DNA from: Hyphomonadaceae bacterium
Lineage (GTDB): Bacteria > Pseudomonadota > Alphaproteobacteria > Caulobacterales > Hyphomonadaceae
DNA: 64,000 bases
Direction: 5' to 3'
NCBI GenBank assembly: GCA_016714495.1
Contig: JADKDU010000001.1
Coordinates: 620,001 to 684,000, forward strand
Both the position numbers and the translations under genes were made by a program. Under the pieces are notes generated by a model. The model did not search any database. It saw only the letters and a list, made by a program, of their open reading frames with translations, and was not told where the DNA came from. Positions within the stretch are counted from its first letter, which is position 1, and each line of letters begins with the position of its first letter. Below are positions 8,237-17,069 of the stretch, in pieces.

Positions 8237-8985
8237 GCTGCCGCCGCATGCGAGACGGCGACGGGCTTGCCGATCGCTTTCATCACCAGCGCGACGCCGA
8301 CGACGAGCAGCCACAACTCCCAACCCATGAAGGCGTAGGGCAGAAGTTCGATCGCAGGCAATTCCGGCATGGAGAGAGAGAGGAGCTCGGCCTGGCCGAC
8401 AACCCAGAGCGGCAGCGTGACAAGACCCGCCGCGCCGATCCATTTCATCGCGCCGCCCATGCGCATCAGGGCGAGGCCCGCGCCAAACGTCCACACCATA
8501 AGCAGCACCTGCCCGAGATGCTCGCCCATGCCGACGCCGGCGAACGTATTGAGGGCTTCATAGCTGGAGATTGCCGCGGCACGTTCGGCGGAGCCTTCAG
8601 CTGCCTGCACATAAGTGGTGGCGATGCCGGGAATGGCGAAGGTCCAGCGCAGCAGCGCTGACGCCTGGATCACGCCCGAGAGGACGCCGAACTGCGTGAA
8701 GCCAGTCGCCAGCTTCGCCTTGCCGTTTTTCAGCGCTTCACCGAGCAGCATCGCTGCGACTGCAAAGCCGAAGGCGCTGAGCGCGAACGTCCACCACGCG
8801 AACACCAGCGTCGAGCCGCCCGCGTCGAACAATTCCAGCACTTCGCTGGCCGGACGGCGGAGCACGTCGTCATAGTCGAACAGGGCGATCAGCGCGCCGT
8901 ATGGTATATTCGCCAGCACCGCCACAGCCGTCAACGCGACGCCGGCCTTGATGAGCGCCGGCCGATTGAATTCCTCGTTTGTCAT
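8233..8985 (-). CDS. DUF4386-like integral membrane protein
   Basis: 250 residues, six to seven hydrophobic spans. The order of features (N-terminal TM, a YDDVLRRPA loop, repeated TM pairs, an AISSYEALNTFAGVGMGEHLGQ loop) matches the DUF4386 membrane family; no enzymatic role is known. Start at 8985 (MTNEEFNRP) behind GAGGAGG; the frame extension upstream overlaps the operators. It is divergent from a TetR-type gene. Two palindromes lie in the shared 102-bp promoter region, so it is very likely the main target of that regulator. Confidence 0.75.
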   Translation of the reverse strand: MTNEEFNRPALIKAGVALTAVAVLANIPYGALIALFDYDDVLRRPASEVLELFDAGGSTLVFAWWTFALSAFGFAVAAMLLGEALKNGKAKLATGFTQFGVLSGVIQASALLRWTFAIPGIATTYVQAAEGSAERAAAISSYEALNTFAGVGMGEHLGQVLLMVWTFGAGLALMRMGGAMKWIGAAGLVTLPLWVVGQAELLSLSMPELPAIELLPYAFMGWELWLLVVGVALVMKAIGKPVAVSHAAAA

Positions 8986-8999
8986 GTCCAACCTCCTCT

Positions 9000-9017
9000 T
9001 GTCACTGCTTGGTGACA
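9000..9017. promoter_or_regulatory. TetR-type operator, copy 1
   Basis: TGTCACTGCTTGGTGACA: perfect 6-bp arms TGTCAC/GTGACA around 6 bases. It lies 15 bp before the DUF4386 start codon, so a bound repressor would block that promoter or its leader. Confidence 0.65.
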
Positions 9018-9042
9018 TATGACTCAGCCAATGTCAACGTCT

Positions 9043-9060
9043 TGTCCCCGGTCGGTGACA
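9043..9060. promoter_or_regulatory. TetR-type operator, copy 2
   Basis: TGTCCCCGGTCGGTGACA repeats the TGTC...GGTGACA frame of the copy at 9000. The centres are 43 bp apart, four DNA turns, so both face the same side. It is 27 bp before the TetR start, which suggests autoregulation. Confidence 0.6.
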
Positions 9061-9087
9061 ATGCTAAGTTTTCATTGGAGATTCGCA

Positions 9088-9711
9088 ATGCCGACGCGCA
9101 AGCCAACCGCCCCTGCGAAAGCAACGCGTGACCGCGAGGCGACCCAACAGCGTTTCATCGAAGCGGCGGCGCGGGTGATCGCGCGCGATGGCGCGGCGGG
9201 TCTGGGCGTCAACGCCATCGCGGCGGAGGCGGGCGCGGACAAGAAGTTGATCTACCGCTATTTCGGCGGGCTCGACGGCCTGCTCGAAGCAATGGGCGCC
9301 AACACTGCGGTGTGGATCGGCGATGCGCTGTCGGCTTCGAAGGGCGACTATAGTGAACGCATGGCTGCGGTGTTTGCGGCCTATGCGGCCAACCTGCGCG
9401 GCGATCCCGTGCTTCAGAAGCTGCTCGCATGGGAGCTGGCCGAGCCGTCAGACACTTTGCGCCGGATCGACGCCGCGCGGTCGAAAGCGATGTACGCGGT
9501 GATGCCCAAGCTGCGGGGCGACGAAAAGCCGCCGGAAGGCGTCGATGCGCCGGCCGTCAACGCCATTCTGCTCGCCGCCCTGCACTATCTGACATTGCGC
9601 GGCGCCACGATGGGCGGTTTCTCAGGCCTTTCCCTGAAAACGGATGCGGACTGGAAGCGCGCCATGGCGGCGTTCCAGGGTCTGCTCAAACGCACCTATC
9701 CGCAGGATTGA
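9088..9711 (+). CDS. TetR/AcrR-family transcriptional regulator
   Basis: 207 residues from the ATG at 9088, 8 nt after GGAG; earlier in-frame ATGs lie inside the operators. The N-terminal helix-turn-helix spans about residues 18-65 with the family pattern FIEAAARVIARDG, VNAIAAEAGADKKLIYRYFGG. The rest is the helical ligand-binding domain; the ligand is unknown. It is divergent from the DUF4386 gene, with two operator-like palindromes between them. The downstream quinoprotein gene starts 118 bp later on the same strand and could be a further target. Confidence 0.85.
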   Translation: MPTRKPTAPAKATRDREATQQRFIEAAARVIARDGAAGLGVNAIAAEAGADKKLIYRYFGGLDGLLEAMGANTAVWIGDALSASKGDYSERMAAVFAAYAANLRGDPVLQKLLAWELAEPSDTLRRIDAARSKAMYAVMPKLRGDEKPPEGVDAPAVNAILLAALHYLTLRGATMGGFSGLSLKTDADWKRAMAAFQGLLKRTYPQD

Positions 9712-9791
9712 ACCCCAGTCCGACGGCGCATTGTACGGGCAATGGCAGTTGAAATCCGGCCCAACTAAAGCGAGGTTGCGGCCAACGGAAA

Positions 9792-9814
9792 GCAGACGTC
9801 CAAGGGGCGTCTGC
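9792..9814 (+). other. Hairpin in the leader of the quinoprotein gene
   Basis: GCAGACG...CGTCTGC, perfect 7-bp arms around 9 bases, ending 4 nt before the GGGAGG ribosome site. It may be a weak terminator for the TetR gene or an initiation-control hairpin; the sequence does not decide. Confidence 0.35.
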
Positions 9815-9829
9815 ACGGGAGGAATGGGT

Positions 9830-11710
9830 ATGAGATTGCGTATTAAGCTCCGAGCGGCGGCCATTGGTCTGGGCTTCGGATTGCTTGCCCTTCCCGCCGC
9901 AGCCCAGGACGCTCCCCCCGATCACGCCGGGCGCGCGGTCTACAACAAGACCTGCGCAATGTGTCACGACAATCCGGGCGCGACGCGCGCCGCCACGCTT
10001 GCCTCAGTCAAGCTGCTGTCGCCAGCACGCCTGCGCGAAGTCATTTCCGAAGGCGGCGTCATGGCGCCGATGGCCGCCGGCCTCAGCGCGCAGGAGAAGA
10101 CCGATCTCATTGCCTTCCTGACCTTCGGCCAGCAGGCGACGCCGGCCGACTGGACCAGCGCAATCAAGTGCTCGGCCGACAAGCTGAAAGTCGATCTGAC
10201 CGCGCCGATCATCTCGGCTGGCTTTGGCGTCGACGCCAACCAGACGCGCAATCTCAGCGCCGCCAAGGCGGGCCTCAGCAAGAGCGATCTCACTAAGCTT
10301 GAAGTGGCTTGGGCGATCGGCCTGCCCAACCCAGGCTCGGGATCGGGCGCATCCGTGCTGGGCGATACGATCTTCATTACGGGCGGCCAACAGGTCATGG
10401 CGCTCGATGCTGCCACGGGATGCGCGAAGTGGGCTTACGCAGGCTCGTCGCGCAACACGCCGGCGATCGGCGAGGTCAACGGCAAGAAAGTGGTCGCGCT
10501 GGTGATCGGCCGCGATATCCATGTCATCGATCCGGGAAACGGCCAGCTGATCTGGAAAGCCTCGGCGCAGCCAGCCGAGCTTTCGGGCGGGACGGTTCGC
10601 GGCGGCGTGATCTTCGCCAAGGACAAGATCCTCGTGCCGCTGTCGGCCTCCGGCGTCGGCGCCGGCGCAAACCCGACTTTTGAATGCTGCACCGGCCATG
10701 GCTCGCTCATGGCGCTCAGCGCCATCGATGGAAAGCGACTGTGGGAATACCATACCATGCCGGAGCCGACCTACACGGGTCAGGTGAACTCGCTGGGCGT
10801 GAAACAGCGAGGGCCTTCGGGCGCGCCGATCTGGTCCGTGCCGCTCTATGACGCCAAGCGCAACCGCGTGTTCGTCACCACGGGCGAGAACACGTCTCAC
10901 CCCGGAACCGACACGTCTGATGCTGTCATTGCGATAGATGTCGATACCGGAAAGGTCGCCTGGCAATACCAGGCGATGGCCGCAGATGTGTGGAACCTCG
11001 CCTGCGATCCATTCACGGAGAAGAACGGCCCGAACTGCCCCATGTTCTTCACCGAGGGCGGTGACGGCCGCGATTACGACTTTGGCGCGGGCGCAGTCAT
11101 CGCGCCTGGCCAGGGCGGCAAGGACATCATTCTGGCGGGCCAGAAGTCAGGTCACGTCTGGGCGCTCGACGCCGACACGGGCAAGGTCTTGTGGAGCCAG
11201 CGCGTCGGCGCGGGTTCCGCCCTCGGCGGCATTCACTGGGGCATCACGACCGACGGCTCGACTGTGTTCGCCCCAATCAACGACCCGATCCTGGGACCGG
11301 ACAAGAGCTGGAAATCCTACGCCGGAATGTATGCGTTCGACGTCAAGACCGGGAAGCCGAAATGGTCCTATGCGGCGGCGCCGAACTGCGGCGGCGAGCG
11401 CGGCAAGCTCGTGACCAATTGCGACACCCGTTACGGCTTCTCTTCAGCTCCACTTGTCGTTGATGGCGCGGTCGTGAGCGGCACGCTTGGCGGTGAGCTG
11501 TTCGTGCTGGATGGCAAGACCGGACAGTTGCTGAACAAGATCGACACGGTGGGACCGGTCAAGACGATCAATCCGATCGAGGGCAAGGGCGGTTCGATTG
11601 ACGCGCACGGCGTCTCAGTCGGCGCCGGCATGGTGTTCGTCAGCTCGGGTTACACCGCGTTCGGCGAAACACCCGGAAACGTCCTGATCGCCTACAAGCC
11701 GAAGAAGTAG
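9830..11710 (+). CDS. Cytochrome c-fused PQQ quinoprotein dehydrogenase (polyvinyl-alcohol-dehydrogenase-like)
   Basis: 626 residues. A signal peptide (about 1-26, ending AAAQ) is followed by a small cytochrome c domain with C42-AM-C45-H46 (heme attachment) and then an eight-bladed quinoprotein propeller from about residue 155, with repeated ALDA.TG, VIDPGNG, AIDVDTGK and ALDADTGK blade motifs. A vicinal C286-C287 pair is present. Haem ahead of the propeller is the order seen in polyvinyl-alcohol dehydrogenases; most PQQ alcohol dehydrogenases carry haem at the other end. It would oxidise a (poly)alcohol in the periplasm and pass electrons to the haem. Start at 9830: GGAGG sits 7 nt before it; the ATG at 9824 touches the ribosome site. 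Confidence 0.82.
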   Translation: MRLRIKLRAAAIGLGFGLLALPAAAQDAPPDHAGRAVYNKTCAMCHDNPGATRAATLASVKLLSPARLREVISEGGVMAPMAAGLSAQEKTDLIAFLTFGQQATPADWTSAIKCSADKLKVDLTAPIISAGFGVDANQTRNLSAAKAGLSKSDLTKLEVAWAIGLPNPGSGSGASVLGDTIFITGGQQVMALDAATGCAKWAYAGSSRNTPAIGEVNGKKVVALVIGRDIHVIDPGNGQLIWKASAQPAELSGGTVRGGVIFAKDKILVPLSASGVGAGANPTFECCTGHGSLMALSAIDGKRLWEYHTMPEPTYTGQVNSLGVKQRGPSGAPIWSVPLYDAKRNRVFVTTGENTSHPGTDTSDAVIAIDVDTGKVAWQYQAMAADVWNLACDPFTEKNGPNCPMFFTEGGDGRDYDFGAGAVIAPGQGGKDIILAGQKSGHVWALDADTGKVLWSQRVGAGSALGGIHWGITTDGSTVFAPINDPILGPDKSWKSYAGMYAFDVKTGKPKWSYAAAPNCGGERGKLVTNCDTRYGFSSAPLVVDGAVVSGTLGGELFVLDGKTGQLLNKIDTVGPVKTINPIEGKGGSIDAHGVSVGAGMVFVSSGYTAFGETPGNVLIAYKPKK

Positions 11711-11737
11711 ACAGCAAGAAGCGACCTCCAGACATGC

Positions 11738-11765
11738 AAAGCCCGCGGTTTGCGCCGCGGGCTTT
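11738..11765. terminator. Bidirectional intrinsic terminator
   Basis: AAAGCCCGCGG/CCGCGGGCTTT, 11-bp perfect stem with a 6-base loop and T-rich flank, between the convergent quinoprotein gene and tadC. It can end both transcripts, including the long pilus operon. Confidence 0.8.
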
Positions 11766-11793
11766 GTTGTTCGCATCGCAGCGCGGGAGCGCC

Positions 11794-12807
11794 TTACTTG
11801 CTTGTCTGCGTGGTCGTACCCTTCGGTTTGCCGATGCCCATCGCGTCGATCTTGATGAAGGCCGGCCCGAGAATGACGAGGAAGAGCACCGGCAGGAAGA
11901 AGATGATCATCGGCACGGTCAACTTGGCCGGCAGCGCGGCGGCCTTCTTTTCGGCTTCCGTGATCCGCATCTCGCGGTTTTCCTTCGCCATGACACGCAG
12001 AGCCGCACCCATCGGCGTGCCATATTTTTCCGCCTGGACGAGCGCCATCGCGACGCCTTTGACGCCCGGGTGATTCGTGCGCTCGGCAAGGTTGTAATAG
12101 GCCGTGCGGCGATCCGAGAGGTAAGAGAGTTCAGCGGTGGTCAGCGCGAGTTCCTCGGCCAGTTCAACTGAAGCCGTGCCGATCTCCTCGCCGACCCGTG
12201 CAAAGGCCCCTTCGATCGACATGCCCGACTCGACGCAGATCAGCATCATGTCCAGCGAGTCAGGGAAAGCGCGCATGATCGAGGCGCGGCGCTTCGTGAT
12301 CAGGTTTTCGAGGTACACGTTGGGCAGGTAGAAGCCCACCGCGAAGCCGCCCACGATCACGCCCAGCTTCATCTGCATCTGCAGGCCGTGATCGTTGATG
12401 AACCAGATGTAGATGAACGCCGCAATGCCGAGAACGATGGGCATGGCGAAACGGGCGAAATAGAAGATCGAGATCGGCCTTGGACCGCGCAGGCCGGCCT
12501 GCGTCAACTTCTTGAGGACGCCAGGGTCCTCCAGCATCTTCGCAAGATCGAGCTTGTCGACGACCTTCTTCACCGCGCTCGTATCTTTAACGCGAATGGA
12601 TTTCTTGGCGTCGCCCTCAAGCGCCGCGCGGCTCTTCTTGCGCAGTTCCTCGCGGCGGTTGGACACGGCCTTGAGACGCGTCGCCAGCTTGTCGCTGCTG
12701 AACGCGGGAGCCGCGATGGTCATCACGGTCGCGAAGGTGGCGATCGCAGCAAATCCGGAAGCCAGCGTAACGGGATCAGTGAGGAATGAGACCCAATCCA
12801 TCTCCAT
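11794..12807 (-). CDS. tadC: Tad pilus inner-membrane platform protein TadC
   Basis: 337 residues, T2SSF (GspF-like) domain in the C-terminal two-thirds with the SLDMMLICVESGMSIEGAFARVGEE block typical of TadC and four hydrophobic spans (two near residues 12-35 and 120-165, and a final one ending near 320). With TadB it forms the inner-membrane platform on which the CpaF/TadA ATPase acts to extrude Flp pilin. Last gene of the cpa/tad transcript here, followed by a strong terminator. Start preceded by GGAAGGGAA. It is 15 bp downstream of tadB. Confidence 0.93.
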   Translation of the reverse strand: MEMDWVSFLTDPVTLASGFAAIATFATVMTIAAPAFSSDKLATRLKAVSNRREELRKKSRAALEGDAKKSIRVKDTSAVKKVVDKLDLAKMLEDPGVLKKLTQAGLRGPRPISIFYFARFAMPIVLGIAAFIYIWFINDHGLQMQMKLGVIVGGFAVGFYLPNVYLENLITKRRASIMRAFPDSLDMMLICVESGMSIEGAFARVGEEIGTASVELAEELALTTAELSYLSDRRTAYYNLAERTNHPGVKGVAMALVQAEKYGTPMGAALRVMAKENREMRITEAEKKAAALPAKLTVPMIIFFLPVLFLVILGPAFIKIDAMGIGKPKGTTTQTSK

Positions 12808-12822
12808 GGCGCGGTTCCCTTC

Positions 12823-13827
12823 CTAGATGGCGAAGTTTATCATGGAGCGCATGACATAGATGCCAGTCGCCATGAGGCCGGCCGCAATGAGAAGAAGCAG
12901 GTGGCCGAGGTCGGTGGTGAAGAGGGTCAGCATGTAGCTGGGCGTCGTCAGGTAGACGAGCAGCATCACGATGACCGGCAGCGAGCCGATGATCATCGCC
13001 GAGGCCTTGGCTTCCGAGGACAACGCCTTGATCTTCTCGCGCAACAGCTTGCGTGAACGCAGCACGCTCGAGAGGTTGCCCAGCGCTTCGGAGAGGTTGC
13101 CGCCCGCTTTCTGCTGGATGTTCAGCACGATGTTGAAGAAGTTCACCTCCTGGATCGGTGTGCGCTGATACATGCGGTCCAGCGCCTGTGGTACATCGAC
13201 GCCCATCGCGATCGCGTCGCACACGACCTGGAATTCGCCTGCCAGCGGTTGCGGGCTCTCGCGCGCGATCATCTTCAGGCATTCGTGCAGCGGCAGGCCG
13301 GATTTCACGCCGCGGACGATGACGTCGATCGCGTCGGCGAACTGGCTGATGAATTTCTTCTGGCGGCCGGCGATCTTGAAGCCCAGGAACCAGCGCGGCA
13401 GACCGAAGGCGGCCGCGAACGCAATGCCGGCGCCCGCCAGCAGCATCATGTCCTTGTTGAAGCCTGCGAAGATGAAAAGCCCGATGAAGGTGACGACGCC
13501 TGAAACGACTGACGCCATCCAGAACACGGGAACCGTGATCTTCATGCCCGACTGCTTGATCCTGTCCTCGATCGACTTGCCGACCCTTTTCTTGCGGGTG
13601 GCTTCCTCTCGATCGCGCAAGGCCTTGGTAGTGGCGTCCATTTGCTTGCGGCGCGCGGCGCTGGCGGCGTCGGCGGCGCCCCCGCGGCGCGTCGCGCCGT
13701 CGCTGATGGCTTTCAGGCGCTTCGACTGCTTTCCGCGGTCCGCACTCCCCGCGAAGACCATTCCAAGGCCGGTGATTGCGACGAAGGCCAGACCCGCGAT
13801 CGCATAGGTCATCAGTTCGGGGGTCAT
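12823..13827 (-). CDS. tadB: Tad pilus inner-membrane platform protein TadB
   Basis: 334 residues, T2SSF domain with the QFADAIDVIVRGVKSGLPLHECLKMIA motif expected of TadB. One N-terminal span, two central spans around residues 100-145, and two C-terminal spans. A charged, Lys/Arg-rich cytoplasmic linker lies at about 30-90. The start ATG overlaps the tadA stop by 4 bases (ATGA), the typical translational coupling of this pair. Partner of TadC in the secretion platform. Confidence 0.93.
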   Translation of the reverse strand: MTPELMTYAIAGLAFVAITGLGMVFAGSADRGKQSKRLKAISDGATRRGGAADAASAARRKQMDATTKALRDREEATRKKRVGKSIEDRIKQSGMKITVPVFWMASVVSGVVTFIGLFIFAGFNKDMMLLAGAGIAFAAAFGLPRWFLGFKIAGRQKKFISQFADAIDVIVRGVKSGLPLHECLKMIARESPQPLAGEFQVVCDAIAMGVDVPQALDRMYQRTPIQEVNFFNIVLNIQQKAGGNLSEALGNLSSVLRSRKLLREKIKALSSEAKASAMIIGSLPVIVMLLVYLTTPSYMLTLFTTDLGHLLLLIAAGLMATGIYVMRSMINFAI

Positions 13828-15380
13828 TGGCGTCCACCCTCTTCCAGCGCATCAAGGGCGCGGCCGAGGTCGCCCTCCATGTTGAAGTATTTGGCGCGCT
13901 CCCAGAAGCGCGGACGGCCGATGCCGGTGCCGCTATGCGTGCCGATCAGCTTGCCGTCCTTGTCTTCGCCGGTGATCTCGTAGCGCATAACGTCCTGCGT
14001 CACGATCACGTCGCCTTCGAGACCCATGACCTCGGTGATCGAGACGATCTTGCGCGAACCGTCGCGCAGGCGCGAGGCCTGGATCACGACGTCGATCGAG
14101 CCCACGATCATCTCGCGGATCGTGCGCTGGGGTAGCGTGAAACCGCCCATTGTGATCATCGATTCCAGACGCGAGAGACCCTCGCGCGGCGTGTTGGCGT
14201 GCAGCGTGCCCATGGAGCCGTCGTGGCCAGTGTTCATCGCCTGCAGAAGGTCAAATGCTTCAGGTCCGCGCACCTCGCCAACGATGATTCTGTCAGGACG
14301 CATCCGCAGGCAGTTCTTGACGAGGTCGGTCATCGAGACCCTGCCCTGGCCTTCCAGGTTTGGCGGGCGGGTTTCGAGACGCACGACGTGCGGCTGCTGC
14401 AATTGGAGTTCGGCGGCGTCCTCACAGGTGATGACGCGCTCCCCGGGAGCGATGAACGCCGTTAGCGTGTTGAGCAGCGTCGTCTTGCCCGAACCCGTAC
14501 CGCCCGAGATCAGTACGTTGCAGCGGCAGGCGCCGATGATGCGCAGGATTTCGGCCCCCGGTTCGGAGATCGACCCGAAGCCCACGAGATCCGTGATCTT
14601 CAGCTTGTCCTTCTTGAACTTCCGGATGGTGAGAGCCGGGCCGTCAATAGCCAGCGGCGGCGCGATAACGTTGACGCGCGAACCATCAGCAAGGCGCGCA
14701 TCGCAGATCGGCGAGGCTTCGTCGACGCGGCGGCCAACCTGGCTCACGATCCTTTGGCAGATATTCATCAGCTGCGCATTGTCGCGGAAGCGGATGTTAG
14801 TGCGCTGGATCTTGCCGGCGACCTCGATGTAGGTGGTGCCGGCGCCGTTGACCATGATGTCGGCGATGTCGTCGCGGGCCAGCAGCGGCTCGAGCGGGCC
14901 ATAGCCGAGAACGTCGTTGCAGATATCCTCCAGCAGGGTTTCCTGCTCGGCGACCGACATGACGACGTTCTTGATCGACACGATCTCGATGACGATATCC
15001 CGGATCTCTTCGCGCGCCGATTCCTGATCGAGCTGCGCCAGCTGGCTCAGGTCGATCGTGTCGATCAGCGCATTGAAGACCTCGGTCTTGGTCCGGTAAT
15101 ACTCGTCCGAGCGATTATCAATCGCGGCGACCTTCTCTTTCGGGGGCGGCGGCGGCGCGACTTTCGAATTGGCCTTGCTCGAAGCAGCGGATTTCGGCGG
15201 CGGCGGCGCGCCAGCCGATTTAGGCGGCGGGGGCGGCGGATCGCTCAACGTAGCGCTTTGCGTGGCGGCGGCAGGTCTTGGCGCCGGTGGCGGCGGGGCG
15301 GTGGCGGCAGCGCGCGGTGCTTCGGCCGCCGCTGGCGGCGGGACAGCAGGTCCGCCCGTCGTCGTGCGTTTGCCGAACAT
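13824..15380 (-). CDS. cpaF: Tad/Cpa pilus secretion ATPase CpaF (TadA)
   Basis: 518 residues, a VirB11/GspE-family hexameric ATPase that powers Flp pilus assembly. Walker A GGTGSGKT at 293-300, Walker B region DRIIVGEVRG at about 363-372, His box GHDGSMGTLHAN at 385-396. Residues 10-83 are an unusually long Pro/Ala/Ser tract with several PPPP runs, presumably a flexible tether; CpaF proteins vary here. Sits between cpaE (9 bp upstream) and tadB (4-bp overlap). No sign of truncation. Confidence 0.95.
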   Translation of the reverse strand: MFGKRTTTGGPAVPPPAAAEAPRAAATAPPPPAPRPAAATQSATLSDPPPPPPKSAGAPPPPKSAASSKANSKVAPPPPPKEKVAAIDNRSDEYYRTKTEVFNALIDTIDLSQLAQLDQESAREEIRDIVIEIVSIKNVVMSVAEQETLLEDICNDVLGYGPLEPLLARDDIADIMVNGAGTTYIEVAGKIQRTNIRFRDNAQLMNICQRIVSQVGRRVDEASPICDARLADGSRVNVIAPPLAIDGPALTIRKFKKDKLKITDLVGFGSISEPGAEILRIIGACRCNVLISGGTGSGKTTLLNTLTAFIAPGERVITCEDAAELQLQQPHVVRLETRPPNLEGQGRVSMTDLVKNCLRMRPDRIIVGEVRGPEAFDLLQAMNTGHDGSMGTLHANTPREGLSRLESMITMGGFTLPQRTIREMIVGSIDVVIQASRLRDGSRKIVSITEVMGLEGDVIVTQDVMRYEITGEDKDGKLIGTHSGTGIGRPRFWERAKYFNMEGDLGRALDALEEGGRQ

Positions 15381-15389
15381 GCCCTACTC

Positions 15390-17057
15390 CTACTTGCCCA
15401 GAAGCTTCTTCAGCATCGAGGGCTTTTCTTTCTGCACGTCGCGACCGGTCAGCAGCGCGGCGAGCTGATCCAGCCCCTGCGCGACCTTCGAGTCCGGTGC
15501 GACGTTGAAAATCATCTGACCATTGTTGGCGGCCGTGCCGAACAGTTGTGCGTCGAACGGCAGAACCAGCGAGGGCTCCACGCCAATAGCCTGGCCGAAA
15601 TCCTTCGCCGGAATTTCCGGGCGCTTGGGCAGACCCACCATATTGAGGATCAGCTTGGGCGGATTGTCGTTGGGCCGTGCGGCCTTTAGGAAGTCGATCA
15701 GGTTCTTGCCGTTGCGAAGCGAGGCGAGATCCGGGCCCGCGACGACGACCAGCTCGTCCGCCGAAATCACAGTGGACTTGAACCAGTCGCTCCAGATGTG
15801 CGGCAGGTCGAGCACCACGAATGGCACCGAACCGCGGACCTGCTCGAGCACGCGGACATAGGTTTCCGGGTCAAGATTGTAGGTGCGATCCAGCGTGGCG
15901 GGGGCAGTGAACAGAGACAAGCGATCGGTCGCCTTGGTGATCAGGCGGCCCATGACGGCGTCGTCGAAGCGATCAGGCGACATCAGGGCGTCCGCAATGG
16001 TCGCCGCCGTGTCCTGGTTGAAGTCGAGACCTGTGGTGCCGAAGTTGAGATCGAGATCGACCAGCGTCGCGTTGACCTTGCAGCGTTCCGACAGCGCCCA
16101 GGCGAGGTTGTGCGCGATCGAAGAGGCGCCCACGCCGCCCTTGACCCCCGTGATCGCGATGGTCTTGCCCGCGAACGGAGCTTCCGGATCCGCGAACAGG
16201 TTGGCGATCGAGCGGATCATCTGCACCGGGTCAACCGGGGCGACGAGATACTCGCTGACGCCGCGGCGCATCAGTTCGCGATAAAGGCGAATGTCGTTGG
16301 TCTGCCCGAGCACGAGAACGCGAATGTTCTCGTCGCAGTATTCAGCCAGCTGATCGAGCTCGCTCAGCAGCTGGCGCGGGTCGCCAGAGCTTTCGATGAC
16401 GAGCAGGTTCGGGGTCGTCTCGTTGACGTAGTACTGAATCGCCGCCGGCACACCGCCTTCGAAGACGTCCATCGTGACGTTCTTCAGGCGGCGATCGTTC
16501 ATGATCGTGCGCAGCAGCGACAGCGAGTTCGTGCGCGTGACGAAGCCATGGACTGTGATGCGCGGAATCGGACGGTCACCGCCCGTGTGGGCCTGGCCAA
16601 AGGAATAGTCGTAGCCAAGGCCCTGCCCTGCTGCGTCTTCGGCGACTGGCTCGGCGTCCATCGCCGTCAGCGGCGGAAGGTCTTCCGCAGACGGCGTCGC
16701 GGGCTTGGGCTGCAACCAGCTTTGCGAGCCGGATGCGTTCTGCGCGGGCGGCGGGGGATCGAACGCCTCGCTCTCATCGGAAAACTCGTCTTCGAACGAT
16801 TCGAATTCGGCGTGGGCTTCATCAGCGAACGCGGGCGACGCCGACATCTCTGATGGGGCGCGGCGCGACGGCGGCGTCATGAAGCCATCGTCGTCAAGGC
16901 CGAAATCGGCCTCCTCGAACACTGAGCCCTTTTCGTCCTGACCGCGAAGAGCGGCCGCAAACGTTGCCCCGATCGGAGCGTCCATGTCGAGATCGAGGTC
17001 GTGAGCGAGCTGGTCGAGATCGCTGTCGTCGTCAAACTTGTCCCGTGATCCGGTCAT
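15390..17057 (-). CDS. cpaE: Pilus localisation ATPase CpaE (TadZ)
   Basis: 555 residues. Residues 1-150 are low-complexity acidic; about 165-290 form a receiver-like domain (ITVHGFVTRTNS, IRVLVLGQTND). A MinD/ParA-type ATPase domain begins at about 298 with a deviant Walker A G-V-K-G-G-V-G-A-S-S at 304-313. CpaE/TadZ directs the pilus machine to the cell pole. The second Lys/Thr of the canonical KGGxGKT is replaced by A-S, as in most CpaE proteins, so ATP hydrolysis may be weak. Central gene of the operon, 9-12 bp gaps on both sides. Confidence 0.92.
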   Translation of the reverse strand: MTGSRDKFDDDSDLDQLAHDLDLDMDAPIGATFAAALRGQDEKGSVFEEADFGLDDDGFMTPPSRRAPSEMSASPAFADEAHAEFESFEDEFSDESEAFDPPPPAQNASGSQSWLQPKPATPSAEDLPPLTAMDAEPVAEDAAGQGLGYDYSFGQAHTGGDRPIPRITVHGFVTRTNSLSLLRTIMNDRRLKNVTMDVFEGGVPAAIQYYVNETTPNLLVIESSGDPRQLLSELDQLAEYCDENIRVLVLGQTNDIRLYRELMRRGVSEYLVAPVDPVQMIRSIANLFADPEAPFAGKTIAITGVKGGVGASSIAHNLAWALSERCKVNATLVDLDLNFGTTGLDFNQDTAATIADALMSPDRFDDAVMGRLITKATDRLSLFTAPATLDRTYNLDPETYVRVLEQVRGSVPFVVLDLPHIWSDWFKSTVISADELVVVAGPDLASLRNGKNLIDFLKAARPNDNPPKLILNMVGLPKRPEIPAKDFGQAIGVEPSLVLPFDAQLFGTAANNGQMIFNVAPDSKVAQGLDQLAALLTGRDVQKEKPSMLKKLLGK

Positions 17058-17069
17058 GTCCTCTGATCC

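Noticed and set aside
15120..15350. GGC-rich repeat-like tract at the start of cpaF
   Set aside because: It simply encodes the Pro/Ala-rich N-terminal tether; no regular repeat unit.
14754..15689. 311-codon forward frame opposite cpaF/cpaE
   Set aside because: Runs across the junction of two real reverse-strand genes and is Arg-rich without motifs.
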